A DNA stretch of 39,914 nucleotides from Myxococcales bacterium (lineage in GTDB: Bacteria; Myxococcota_A; UBA9042): positions 1-39,914 of the forward strand of contig CANLIC010000037.1 of the NCBI GenBank assembly GCA_947491025.1, in the 5' to 3' direction. Positions 26,990 through 34,988 of this stretch are shown here, piece after piece. Within the stretch, counting starts at the first letter, position 1. The number at the start of each line of letters is the position of its first letter. The position numbers were made by a program, and so were the translations under genes. The notes beneath the pieces were generated by a model. That model was given only the letters and a program-made list of their open reading frames with translations. It was not told the DNA's origin and did no database searches.

Positions 26990-28750
26990 ATGTGGGGGGT
27001 GACGATGGTCTGGCAAGTGCGCCGGCATAGGGTCTTGGCCGTGGCCGCCTTGGCCATGGCGCTTGCGATGGGCTGCGCCGGCGGGACGACGTCGCCTGGC
27101 GCTTCCGCCGCGGCCGACGCGGCGATCGCTGCAGACGGCCAGGGCGGCGTGGACGCAGGCCAGCCTGATGCGGACGCCGCGCACGGCGAAACCATCGACG
27201 CGAGCGAGGCCGGAGACGGGGCTTCTTCCGACAGCGATGGCCTGCAGGAGACGGTCGACGACGCTGCCGCGGGTGCGGACGGCGCGGTTGGCGACAGCTT
27301 GGCTGAAGACGCCGCAGCGACGGATGCCGGCGACCTCGACGCGGCCCTCGACGCCGCCGGCTCGGACGCCGCAGCCGCGGACGGCACCTCGAACAGCGAC
27401 GTCGGCGACCCTGACGCCACGGCCGACGCCGGCGAGCCCTTCGTCCAGCCGCCGCTCTGGGACAAAGCGCTCATCGAGGACGCCGCCGACGCCAAATGTA
27501 CGTTCGCCGACCCCCACACGGTCTTCGATGACGGCGTCAGCCTCGACGTCTGGTCGCTGACCTACCTCTCGTACGAGTCCATCGACGGCAAGTTGCAGCC
27601 CATCTTGATCCGGGCGTTCGCAGCGCGGCCCAAGAGCGGCGGCGCGCGCCCGGGCGTGGTGCAGGCCCATGGCCTCGGCGGCTTCGCCAAGGAGTCACAT
27701 GCGACGGGATTGGCGGCGCTGACCGGGGCCTTCGTCATCGCCTACACCGGGCCTGGCGGCGGCGACGCGCCGAATAACAAGTCCGAGGGCCTGCCATCGA
27801 GCGCCAAGGGCGGCCTGCGCATGTTCGACGTCGAGCCTGACGTCCGCGGCAGCTGGTTCTGGGGCCACGCGATGGCGGCGCGGCGGGCGTTGACCTGCCT
27901 CTCGACGCGTCCTGACGTCATCTCCGGCAAGCTCGGGATCACGGGCTTCTCGGCGGGCGGTGTCATCAGCTTCCTGGTCGGCGGCAGCGATGAGCGCGTC
28001 AGCGCCGCGGTTCCGCTCTCGGGCGTGCTGGCCTGGGACGTGGCGACGCTGTCGCCTTTGGCCTGGCAGCACAACCTGTTGAAGCAGGCCGGCCTGACCA
28101 CCGCGAGCCCGCAGTGGCAGAAGCTGATGAGCGAGCTGATCGCGCCGGCCAAGGCGCTGGCCGCCGCCAAGGGCAAGCTCTTCCTCGTCAACGGCAGCAG
28201 CGACGAGTTCTTTCCGTTGACGGCCGGCGACGCCACCTGGCTGGCCTGGCCGGGGCCGCGCTGGCAGTCCATCGTCGGCAACTTCGATCACGGCGTGTAT
28301 CAGGCGTACGGCGCGGCGCTTCCGGGCGGCACGGCGGCCATCGAGGCGGCGGCGCATCTACGAGCCACCGGCGCCCAGCGCGCGCTCTTTCACCACGTCT
28401 TTGGCACCGACAGCCGCTACGCCACGCTGCCGCAGCCGCCGGAGCTGCAGGTGACGTCAGGCCAGGTGGTCACGGTCGCCGCTGTGCCGGCGCCGGCACC
28501 GGGCGCGCTGCAGCTCGAGTCGATGCGGTACTGGTTCAGCCTCGATCACGCCAAGACGTGGCTCTTCGCCGACCTCGACAAGGGGCCCGTGGCCTGGACC
28601 AAAGTGCTGCCCGGCCCAGCGCCACCTGACGCGGTGTGGTACGTCGACGCGGTCTACAAGACCAAGGACCTCGTGCCGCAGCGCCTGTCGGTGTCGACGC
28701 GACCGCACCTGCCGGCCAACTGGGTGCCAACGATCTGGGGCATGCCCTAG
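26990..28750 (+). CDS. Secreted alpha/beta hydrolase lipoprotein with acidic linker
   Basis: A 586-residue exported enzyme. A signal peptide (VRRHRVLAVAALAMALAMGC-AGG) suggests lipid anchoring. About 120 residues of Asp/Ala/Gly-rich linker follow, then an alpha/beta hydrolase domain. Catalytic residues fit the fold: Ser about 321 in GFSAGGV, Asp about 405 in NGSSDEFF and His about 434 in NFDHGVY. It resembles acetyl-xylan esterase or PhoPQ-activated-type hydrolases, but I cannot name the family with certainty. Two starts are possible, ATG 26990 (AGGA 9 bases upstream) or ATG 27005 (GGGGGGTG just upstream). Sequence after residue 480 is a separate small beta region. The REPIN-like copy ends 53 bases upstream. 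Confidence 0.8.
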   Translation: MWGVTMVWQVRRHRVLAVAALAMALAMGCAGGTTSPGASAAADAAIAADGQGGVDAGQPDADAAHGETIDASEAGDGASSDSDGLQETVDDAAAGADGAVGDSLAEDAAATDAGDLDAALDAAGSDAAAADGTSNSDVGDPDATADAGEPFVQPPLWDKALIEDAADAKCTFADPHTVFDDGVSLDVWSLTYLSYESIDGKLQPILIRAFAARPKSGGARPGVVQAHGLGGFAKESHATGLAALTGAFVIAYTGPGGGDAPNNKSEGLPSSAKGGLRMFDVEPDVRGSWFWGHAMAARRALTCLSTRPDVISGKLGITGFSAGGVISFLVGGSDERVSAAVPLSGVLAWDVATLSPLAWQHNLLKQAGLTTASPQWQKLMSELIAPAKALAAAKGKLFLVNGSSDEFFPLTAGDATWLAWPGPRWQSIVGNFDHGVYQAYGAALPGGTAAIEAAAHLRATGAQRALFHHVFGTDSRYATLPQPPELQVTSGQVVTVAAVPAPAPGALQLESMRYWFSLDHAKTWLFADLDKGPVAWTKVLPGPAPPDAVWYVDAVYKTKDLVPQRLSVSTRPHLPANWVPTIWGMP

Positions 28751-28787
28751 CCCACCGTCCGACCCAAGCCACTGAAATGAACCGTAT

Positions 28788-29276
28788 TCAGCGCGGCAGC
28801 GCCTCGGCGGGCGTGCGCGTCAGGCGCTGGAAAAGCCGCTCGATCTCTTCGTCCGTCGCCTGCACGCGCACCTGTCCGCTGCGTCGGCTGGCCTCGAGCT
28901 GCGAGGCCTCCAGGGCGCGCTCGTCGACGACCAGGGTCAACCGGCCGGCGGAGCTCGAGCCTTGGGCGATGGCGGCGAGCTTGGCCCGGCCGCTGCTGTT
29001 GAGCTCGAGCACCAGGCCGAGGCGCCCTTCGCCGCGGTCGAGTCCGACGCTGCGGACATCGCGCTCGTCGAGCACGGCCTGCGGCGCGATGTGGCAGACG
29101 CCGGCGGCGTCGCACCACTGCACAACGCGTCGCGCCCCTTCGCCCTCAGGGCGGTCGGCGAGGTGGACGGCCAGCGGGTGCCGCACCATCGCGGCGTGCG
29201 GGGCACAGCCCACCATCGTCAGCAGCGCTGCGATCGCCAGTGCCACGCCGCCAAACCGCTGAGTCCGTGTGCGCAT
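28788..29276 (-). CDS. Lipoprotein resembling the SecD/SecF P1 head
   Basis: A 162-residue protein whose ATG is preceded by AGGAGG at 5 bases. The signal peptide ends LLTMVGC-AP, a plausible lipobox. The core LGLVLELNSSGRAKLAAIAQG...GRLTLVVDERALEASQLEA closely follows the pattern of the SecDF P1 head subdomain (V-x-F-x-L-n-x-x-G-x-x-x-F...G-r-x-x-I-x-L-D). In SecD this periplasmic domain binds substrates during late protein export; here it is alone, on a lipid anchor, without the membrane part. A cysteine pair (WCDAAGVC) lies ahead of it. It converges on the hydrolase gene (37-base gap) and is divergent from the Rieske gene. Assignment is by pattern only. Confidence 0.7.
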   Translation of the reverse strand: MRTRTQRFGGVALAIAALLTMVGCAPHAAMVRHPLAVHLADRPEGEGARRVVQWCDAAGVCHIAPQAVLDERDVRSVGLDRGEGRLGLVLELNSSGRAKLAAIAQGSSSAGRLTLVVDERALEASQLEASRRSGQVRVQATDEEIERLFQRLTRTPAEALPR

Positions 29277-29509
29277 GAGCACCTCCTGGCCCTCCAAGCT
29301 AGGCGGGTTGGGGGCGGCGTCTTGGGTTTGCTGCCGCCGGGTGTGGCCTTGGCTCCTGCCAGCGGAGATCGCCGTGGACAGCATCGCCCGCGTCCAGCGA
29401 CTCGGCGCTGGTCAAGCGTGGCCGCTTCGGCGACCCTCGCCATCGCAAGGCCGCGCCCGATGTGAGCGAAGACGGACGCTCAGCGGGCCCATGAACACCG
29501 CAGGAGGGC

Positions 29510-30625
29510 ATGTCGATGCCGGACGGAGCAGAGACGACCGCGCCGTCGGACGCCAAGCGGCGGCCGCCAACCTTCGCCGAAGCCACCAAGCTGCGCCATA
29601 AGGCATGGGCCGCCGGCCTGGATCCCAACCACTGGTACGCCGTCGCGTTCGCCGACGACATCGCGCCGGGCGGCACGAGGGAGGTCGGCTTTCAGGGCCA
29701 GAAGGTGGCGCTTTTTCGCGGCCAGGACGGCGTGTTTCGCGCGCTCGAGGACCGCTGTGCCCACCGCCAGGTCAAGCTCTCCGAGGGCTTCGTGCGCGAC
29801 TGCGCGCTGGTGTGCCGCTACCATGGCTGGACCTTTGACGGCGACGGCGCGCTCAAGGGCTACGCCAACGACCTCGCCGATCGCAAGGTGGTCAAGGCCC
29901 GGGTGCGCGCCTATCCGACCGCCATCAAGTATGGCGTGGTCTTCGTCTTCTTCGGCGATCCGGCGCGCGCCGACCTCGCCGCCTTGCCGCAGATCCCCGA
30001 GCTCGAAGGGCCGAACCCGTGGCTCTGCGTACCGATCGCCTACACGGTGCGCAGCCACCCGACCGCCACCATCAACAACATCATGGACTCGACGCACGTC
30101 GCGACGTTGCACACCAAGTTCAACACCCGCTCGATGTTGTACGGGCCGGTGACGCGCTGCGAGGTCGAAGGCGACCGCGTCATGGTCGAGCATGAGGTCC
30201 GACTCGACCCCAAGGGTCTGCTGCGCCACATCCTGGCCGAATTCGAGCACCCAACCCAGCGCGCGTACTACGATTACCCCTACCTGCACGTGCACGTCGG
30301 CGGGATCACCGCGCTGTGGAACTTCATGCTGCCCATCGACGACACGACCACGCTGCTCTTGATGCTCTCGCTGTCGAAGCAGCCGCTCTTGCCCCTGCTG
30401 AAGGTGCCGGTGCCGCACGTGCTGGTTCGCCCCTTCCTGGGCCTCGCCAAGGCCGGGCTGGTGCGGCCGCTCTTCGATGAGGACGTGTGGTCGACCGAGG
30501 CCGAGCAGCGTGGCTACGAGGAGCACTACGACGCCGCCGAGATCGAGCCGCACCCGTCGATTCGGCCCTGCTACGAGCTGACGGTCCGCAAGTGGAGCGC
30601 GTACCTGGCGGCGCGCGGCGCGTAG
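29510..30625 (+). CDS. Rieske non-heme iron oxygenase, alpha-subunit type
   Basis: A 371-residue cytosolic oxygenase. The Rieske 2Fe-2S ligands are Cys 83 and His 85 (CAHRQ) and Cys 102 and His 105 (CRYHGW). The catalytic iron site shows the NxxDxxHxxxxH arrangement, with Asp 193, His 196 and His 201. These enzymes hydroxylate, demethylate or desaturate aromatic or sterol-like substrates using electrons from a separate reductase, and none is encoded nearby. AGGAGG lies 2 bases before ATG 29510 but 8 before the in-frame ATG 29516, so the latter may be the real start. The substrate cannot be deduced; no catabolic genes surround it. Confidence 0.9.
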   Translation: MSMPDGAETTAPSDAKRRPPTFAEATKLRHKAWAAGLDPNHWYAVAFADDIAPGGTREVGFQGQKVALFRGQDGVFRALEDRCAHRQVKLSEGFVRDCALVCRYHGWTFDGDGALKGYANDLADRKVVKARVRAYPTAIKYGVVFVFFGDPARADLAALPQIPELEGPNPWLCVPIAYTVRSHPTATINNIMDSTHVATLHTKFNTRSMLYGPVTRCEVEGDRVMVEHEVRLDPKGLLRHILAEFEHPTQRAYYDYPYLHVHVGGITALWNFMLPIDDTTTLLLMLSLSKQPLLPLLKVPVPHVLVRPFLGLAKAGLVRPLFDEDVWSTEAEQRGYEEHYDAAEIEPHPSIRPCYELTVRKWSAYLAARGA

Positions 30626-30706
30626 GCACTTGCGCGGGCGGCCATGGCTGCGGCGTCACGGTGCAGCGGGCGCGAGCCACGGGGCGTAAGGGCGATTCCC
30701 ATTCGA

Positions 30707-32041
30707 CTAGGCGAGCAGCGCCAGCACGGGCGAGCTGGTCTCGTTGCCGCCGACACCCCACTTGCTGACCGGCACACCCATCGCTTGCTGCAGCGTCAGG
30801 GCAACGCGCGCGACCGACGAGGCGCCGCCTCGGATGTGCTGCCCAGGCGCAAAGGCGCCCGCCCCCGAGCCCGCCAGCATCATCGGCATGTTCTGGGTGC
30901 CGTGCTGCTTGGCTGACTCGGTGCAGGAGTGGGCGAAGACGGCGACATGATCGAGCAGGGTGCCATTGCCCTCCTTGACCTCAGAGAGCGCCTTCAAGAA
31001 ATAGCGCCAGCTGCCCATCGCCTGGACGAGGAAGCGCTGGCTGAGCGGCTGGTAGCCGAGCGCGGTGTCGATCGCCTCGTCGTGGGTGAGGCCGTGGTAG
31101 CCGACCTGCTCACCGGTGTAGCGGACCTCGGTGAACAGGCGCCAAAGCGTCATGTTGAACACCCGGGTCTGGTCACAGGCGAGCGCAAGGACGAGCAGGT
31201 CGGTGAGCAAGCGGTGGTTGGTGATCACTTGATCGATGATCAGCGCCGGTTTGCCCTTTCCGGTGGCCTTCGGCTGGGTACAGGCCTCGAGCTCCGGCGG
31301 CCCGCTCAGCATGATCTCGAGCTGCTTTTCGAGCTGGCGGACGGCCGTGAAGTACTGGTCCAGGCGGTGGCGATCGTGGCTGCCGAGCTCCAGCTCGAGG
31401 CTCTTGCTGTCCTCGAGCACCGCCGAAAGCACGCTCTTTCGGACCATCACCTTTGGGTCGGGTTTGAAGTTGTCGCCGCCGAGCTGGAAGCCCTCGCCGA
31501 AGACGCGCTGGTAGAGCTCGAGCGGCGAGCCGACGGTCGGGGTCGTGGCGCCGCTGCCGGCGGCGCTCCAGGAGCTCAGTTCGCCCTCGGCGTGGACGTC
31601 GAGCGAGCGAAAGCGCGAGTTGGCGCTGATCACCGCCGCGATCTCCTGATCGAAGGTCGCGCGTGGCACGTGGTGGTCGGTCACGGGCGAATCGCCGGTC
31701 AAGGTGACGATCGGCGGCGAGTAGTGCGGGAAGTTATTGCGGCCATTGAGCAAGGTGTCGAAGCCCGTCAGCACGCTCACCTTGTGGGAGAAGCCCTCGA
31801 TGCCCATCGCCAGCTCGGGCGGCAGGTCGTAGCCCGGGCCCTCCTTGCTCGGCACCCAGCGCCCCGGGTTCATGCCGCAGCCCCAGAACCAGGTGCCGAA
31901 GCGGGCCGGCGCCTTGCCCTGCTCTGCCAGCACCTCGCCGTGGCCATCGAAGAGCGCGTCGAAGAGCGGCAGGCCGACGGCGACACCGACGCCGCCGAGC
32001 GCGCCACGCAGGATGCGGCGGCGGGTCCATCGACGGCTCAT
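30707..32041 (-). CDS. DUF1552 protein, Tat-exported
   Basis: A 444-residue protein with an N-terminal twin-arginine signal (SRRWTRRRILRGALGGVGVAVGLP). The body follows the DUF1552 pattern: RFGTWFWGCGMNPGRWVP, the SVLTGFDTLLNG and VTDHHVPRATFDQEIAA segments, a central ASP-rich helix, LLDLL-type CDQTRVFNM, and the end MPMMLAGSGAGAFAPGQHIRGG. The family is widespread in Planctomycetes and Myxococcota beside DUF1592 genes, without a known reaction; it has some resemblance to sulfatase/phosphatase-like folds. Its ATG overlaps the stop of the DUF1592-type gene in ATGA, so the two are translated in tandem. A folded, cofactor-bearing periplasmic protein is likely because of Tat export. Confidence 0.9.
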   Translation of the reverse strand: MSRRWTRRRILRGALGGVGVAVGLPLFDALFDGHGEVLAEQGKAPARFGTWFWGCGMNPGRWVPSKEGPGYDLPPELAMGIEGFSHKVSVLTGFDTLLNGRNNFPHYSPPIVTLTGDSPVTDHHVPRATFDQEIAAVISANSRFRSLDVHAEGELSSWSAAGSGATTPTVGSPLELYQRVFGEGFQLGGDNFKPDPKVMVRKSVLSAVLEDSKSLELELGSHDRHRLDQYFTAVRQLEKQLEIMLSGPPELEACTQPKATGKGKPALIIDQVITNHRLLTDLLVLALACDQTRVFNMTLWRLFTEVRYTGEQVGYHGLTHDEAIDTALGYQPLSQRFLVQAMGSWRYFLKALSEVKEGNGTLLDHVAVFAHSCTESAKQHGTQNMPMMLAGSGAGAFAPGQHIRGGASSVARVALTLQQAMGVPVSKWGVGGNETSSPVLALLA

Positions 32042-33747
32042 GGGTCGCCCTCCGTCGCTGCGGCCTGCTGTGGGCCCACCGTGGCCCGAAAGCCGTGGCT
32101 CAGCGCAACCTTGCGCATCAGCTCGACGAAATCGTAGCCGTCGGCCTCGAAGTCGGCGGTCAGGGCCTTGACCAGCCGCCACTCGGCAGCGACGGATGGG
32201 CGGCCGACGGCGTGCATCAGGAGCTTGTGCACGGCGCAGCGCGGCAGCTCCGGCGTGTCGCGCAGCGCCTGGTAGAATCCGCGCACGTCGCTGTACGGGA
32301 CGCCGAGCAGGTCGCCGCTGGAGTCAATGGTGACGCCCGCCTCGTGAACGCGAAAGCGACCGATGGCGTCGAAATTCTCCAGCGCGAGTCCGATGTTGTC
32401 CATCACCGTGTGGCAGCCGGAGCAGCTCGGATGGGTGCGGTGCGCCGCCAGCCGCTCACGCGCCGTCGGGGCGTTGTTGGTGCCGGTGGCGACCGCGTCG
32501 AAGCTGACGTCGCCCGGTGGCGGTGGGATCTTCACGCAGAGCAGACGGTCGAGGACAAAGACACCGCGCAGCACCGGCGAAGAGCGCACCGCACGGGCGT
32601 TGAGGGCGAGGAAGCTGACCTGGCTGAGCAGCCCGGCCCGGGCGCCGCCGGCGGGGAACGTGTGGGACTCCCAGTCCTCGACGACGGGCACCTCGTAGAT
32701 CGGCCCGAGGTTGCGGGTCATGAAGGTCTTGCGGGTCGTCATCAGGTCGCGGTAGTCGGCGCGCTGCACCAAGAGGTGGTCGACGATGGTCCGCAGGGTC
32801 TGCTCCTCGGCGTCCTCGAGCGCTGCCGCGGTCAGGGCCGGAAAGTGGTCGTCGTCCTTGTCGACGGTCGCCAGCGCGCCGAGGCCGAGCAGGTCGCGAA
32901 AGAGCGCCCGCACGCCGCGCTCGAGCCGTGGACCGTCGGCGAGCAGCCGGTCGACCTGCGCCGTGTACCCGGCCTCCGTGGCGAGCGAGCCATCTGCCGC
33001 AGCCGCCAGCAGCGCCGCGTCGGGGCCGCGTCCCCAGAAGAAGTAGCTCAGCCGCGAGGCGAGCGTCATCGGCGTCAGGCGAGCGCCCGAGCCATCGCCA
33101 GCGTCGGCGCCTGCGCGCTCCTGGATGAACAGGAACTCTGGGCTGACGAGCCAGCCCACCACCACCGCCTCGAGGCCGGCCCAGAAGTCGCCGAGCGCCT
33201 CCGTCGCCGCCCTGGCCCGCTGGACGTACCGCTCGGGCTCGCCAGCCGAAAGCGCCCGCCGCAGCACCAAGGGTCCGACCTTGGCGACAAACGCCGCGGC
33301 GCAGGCATCGTCCGGGGCTGTGATGCTGGCCGGGGCGCACCCGGCAAGGCTCGCCCGCCGCGCCGGCGTGAGGGACGTCGCGGCGACCTGGCGCGCCGAG
33401 AGCAAGTAGCCCTCCATGCCCGTCGGCGTCATCGAGGCGACCTTGGCGCCCACGGTCACCAGGCCCTCGGCGACCACATCGACCTCGGTCGGCGCGAGCA
33501 CCTCGAGGTCGTCGCCGAAGACGCCGCGGACGGTCGCGACGTACTGGGCGCGGGTCAGGCGCCGCATGGCGATGGGGCCGGGCGTGAAGTCGCGCAGCTC
33601 GATGGCGGGGCCGAGCGACTCGGACTTCAGGTCGACGCTTGTGGCCTTGTCGGTGCAGCCTACGAGCGACATCCACGACGCCAGCGACGTCGCCGTGACG
33701 GCAAGGACAGCAGCGCGGTGGGGTATGGCGACGCGCAGGCGCAGCAT
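32038..33747 (-). CDS. DUF1587/1595/1592/1588/1585 multidomain lipoprotein
   Basis: A 569-residue exported protein with a lipobox (SLVGC-TDK). The domain order is typical of this planctomycete-type family: RRLTRAQYVATVRGVFG (DUF1587), VGPLVLRRALSAGEPERY (DUF1595), LASRLSYFFWGRGPDAALL (DUF1592), RAGLLSQVSFLALNARAVRSSPVLRG to the CSGCH heme-type motif at about 442-446 (DUF1588), and LLMHAVGRP...LMRKVALSHGFR (DUF1585). A single CxxCH suggests covalent c-type heme. ATG 33747 has GGAGG 8 bases upstream and follows the previous stop by one base. Function of the family is unknown; an electron-transfer role with the DUF1552 partner is inference. Confidence 0.92.
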   Translation of the reverse strand: MLRLRVAIPHRAAVLAVTATSLASWMSLVGCTDKATSVDLKSESLGPAIELRDFTPGPIAMRRLTRAQYVATVRGVFGDDLEVLAPTEVDVVAEGLVTVGAKVASMTPTGMEGYLLSARQVAATSLTPARRASLAGCAPASITAPDDACAAAFVAKVGPLVLRRALSAGEPERYVQRARAATEALGDFWAGLEAVVVGWLVSPEFLFIQERAGADAGDGSGARLTPMTLASRLSYFFWGRGPDAALLAAAADGSLATEAGYTAQVDRLLADGPRLERGVRALFRDLLGLGALATVDKDDDHFPALTAAALEDAEEQTLRTIVDHLLVQRADYRDLMTTRKTFMTRNLGPIYEVPVVEDWESHTFPAGGARAGLLSQVSFLALNARAVRSSPVLRGVFVLDRLLCVKIPPPPGDVSFDAVATGTNNAPTARERLAAHRTHPSCSGCHTVMDNIGLALENFDAIGRFRVHEAGVTIDSSGDLLGVPYSDVRGFYQALRDTPELPRCAVHKLLMHAVGRPSVAAEWRLVKALTADFEADGYDFVELMRKVALSHGFRATVGPQQAAATEGDP

Positions 33748-33748
33748 C

Positions 33749-34771
33749 CTAGGGGCCTCCCGCGTCGTCGAGCCCGGTGATGAAGCCCGCCACGGCCCGC
33801 GTGCGCAGGATCGTCGACATCGCGTCGCAGGTCTTGCCGTCGAGCGCGTGGTCGGCGTGCTTGTCGAAGACGCACTCCAGCTCACCCGCGTTGGCGCCGA
33901 TGGTCTGGACCGCATAGCCCATGGCCTCCATCATGGCGTCGCGCTGCCAGAAGCCACCCATGCGGGAATCGACCTCGACCTCGCCGTTGGCGAGCGTCTT
34001 GATCTGCGCCCGCAGGCGGACCGATTGCAGCGCGATGACGCGGTCCTGCGCGACGAGCAGGTCGATTTTGCCGATCTTCAGGCTGCCCGGCCCGGCGGTG
34101 AGCACGCCGTCTTGGATGCGGCCTTGAAAGGTCGAACGAAAGGTCTTGTCGGGGTCGACGGGCACCGAGCTGCCGGGGAGGATCTTGCCGTTGGCGCCGA
34201 GCAGGGGCGCCGCGGCCGTGGTCACCACTTGAACCGTGACAGCGTCGTCGTTCTGCAGGTCGTCGAGGCCGCTGACGCGAATCCCGATGCGGATCAGACC
34301 CTGCGACGGCGCCGAGGCCAGCACGGTCTCGATGGTCTGGCCCGGCCGCGCCGGCCGGATCATGTCCATGACGTGCAGGAAGGCGTAGTCGATGCCCTTT
34401 TCGCCGTTGGGGCCGACATGGTCGCGATGCGGACAGGGCCCGTCGTCCTTGCTGTCGACGCCGTCGAGGTCGAAGCCATCCACCGGCAACCCGTCGAGGA
34501 GCAGCGGCTCGTAGCGGCTGTTGTCGGTGCCCTTCTTCTGGCCGCAGGGGTTGGGGACCGTCTCCGCCTGGGCCTTGGTGCCCACCGGCACCTCAAAGCC
34601 GATGGACGTGACCAAGAAGTCGCGCGTCTTGGGCGCCGTTCTGCCGCGCCAAGGTGCATCGGCGCTGCCGGACGCGGCGTCGCTGTCTTCCGGAGGCGTC
34701 GCTGCACAACCGAGCGCGACGCAGGCGGCCGAGGCGGCGAGCGATGCCCAGCGGCGTTGGGGTCGTGTCAT
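33749..34771 (-). CDS. Lipoprotein heading the DUF1592/DUF1552 operon
   Basis: A 340-residue protein without a recognised domain. ATG 34771 gives a signal peptide with lipobox (VALGC-AAT), while the longer frame has no such start. The mature part carries an acidic short linker and then a region of about 290 residues predicted to be mostly beta, with SIGFEVPVGTK, a GFDLDGVDSKDDGPC segment and PHRDHVGPNGEKGIDYAF. It ends in a helical Cys-containing part (ELECVFDKHAD...KTCDAMSTIL). It is the first gene of a tight three-gene unit, and a candidate promoter lies directly upstream. It is presumably a partner of the downstream DUF proteins. Confidence 0.8.
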   Translation of the reverse strand: MTRPQRRWASLAASAACVALGCAATPPEDSDAASGSADAPWRGRTAPKTRDFLVTSIGFEVPVGTKAQAETVPNPCGQKKGTDNSRYEPLLLDGLPVDGFDLDGVDSKDDGPCPHRDHVGPNGEKGIDYAFLHVMDMIRPARPGQTIETVLASAPSQGLIRIGIRVSGLDDLQNDDAVTVQVVTTAAAPLLGANGKILPGSSVPVDPDKTFRSTFQGRIQDGVLTAGPGSLKIGKIDLLVAQDRVIALQSVRLRAQIKTLANGEVEVDSRMGGFWQRDAMMEAMGYAVQTIGANAGELECVFDKHADHALDGKTCDAMSTILRTRAVAGFITGLDDAGGP

Positions 34772-34804
34772 GCGCGGCAGCTCCGCGGGCCTTCCCGCTG
34801 TGGA

Positions 34805-34834
34805 ACTGTAGGCCAGCAGGTCGGCTGACGACAA
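34805..34834 (-). promoter_or_regulatory. Candidate promoter of the DUF1592/DUF1552 operon
   Basis: On the minus strand TTGTCG (34834-34829) and TACAGT (34810-34805) with an 18-base spacer, 33 bases ahead of the ATG at 34771. Confidence 0.5.
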
Positions 34835-34946
34835 GCGGCAAAGAGGGCGTGAGGCCTCGCCTTCATCGGCGCCGTGGGGTCGGCTTTCGCCAGCAGCGCA
34901 TGGCGCGGGGCGATTGGGGTCCGAGCGGATGCAGGGGGCGCGGCAA

Positions 34947-34962
34947 GCGCTGTGGCCAGCGC
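34947..34962 (-). terminator. Possible terminator after the Cys-rich gene
   Basis: GCGCTG-GCCA-CAGCGC on the minus strand, with AAGC/GCTT bases able to extend or compete with it, 26 bases past the stop at 34989. A short T tail (TTGCC) only. Confidence 0.4.
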
Positions 34963-34988
34963 GCTTTGCTGCAGGGCCAAGGATCGGG

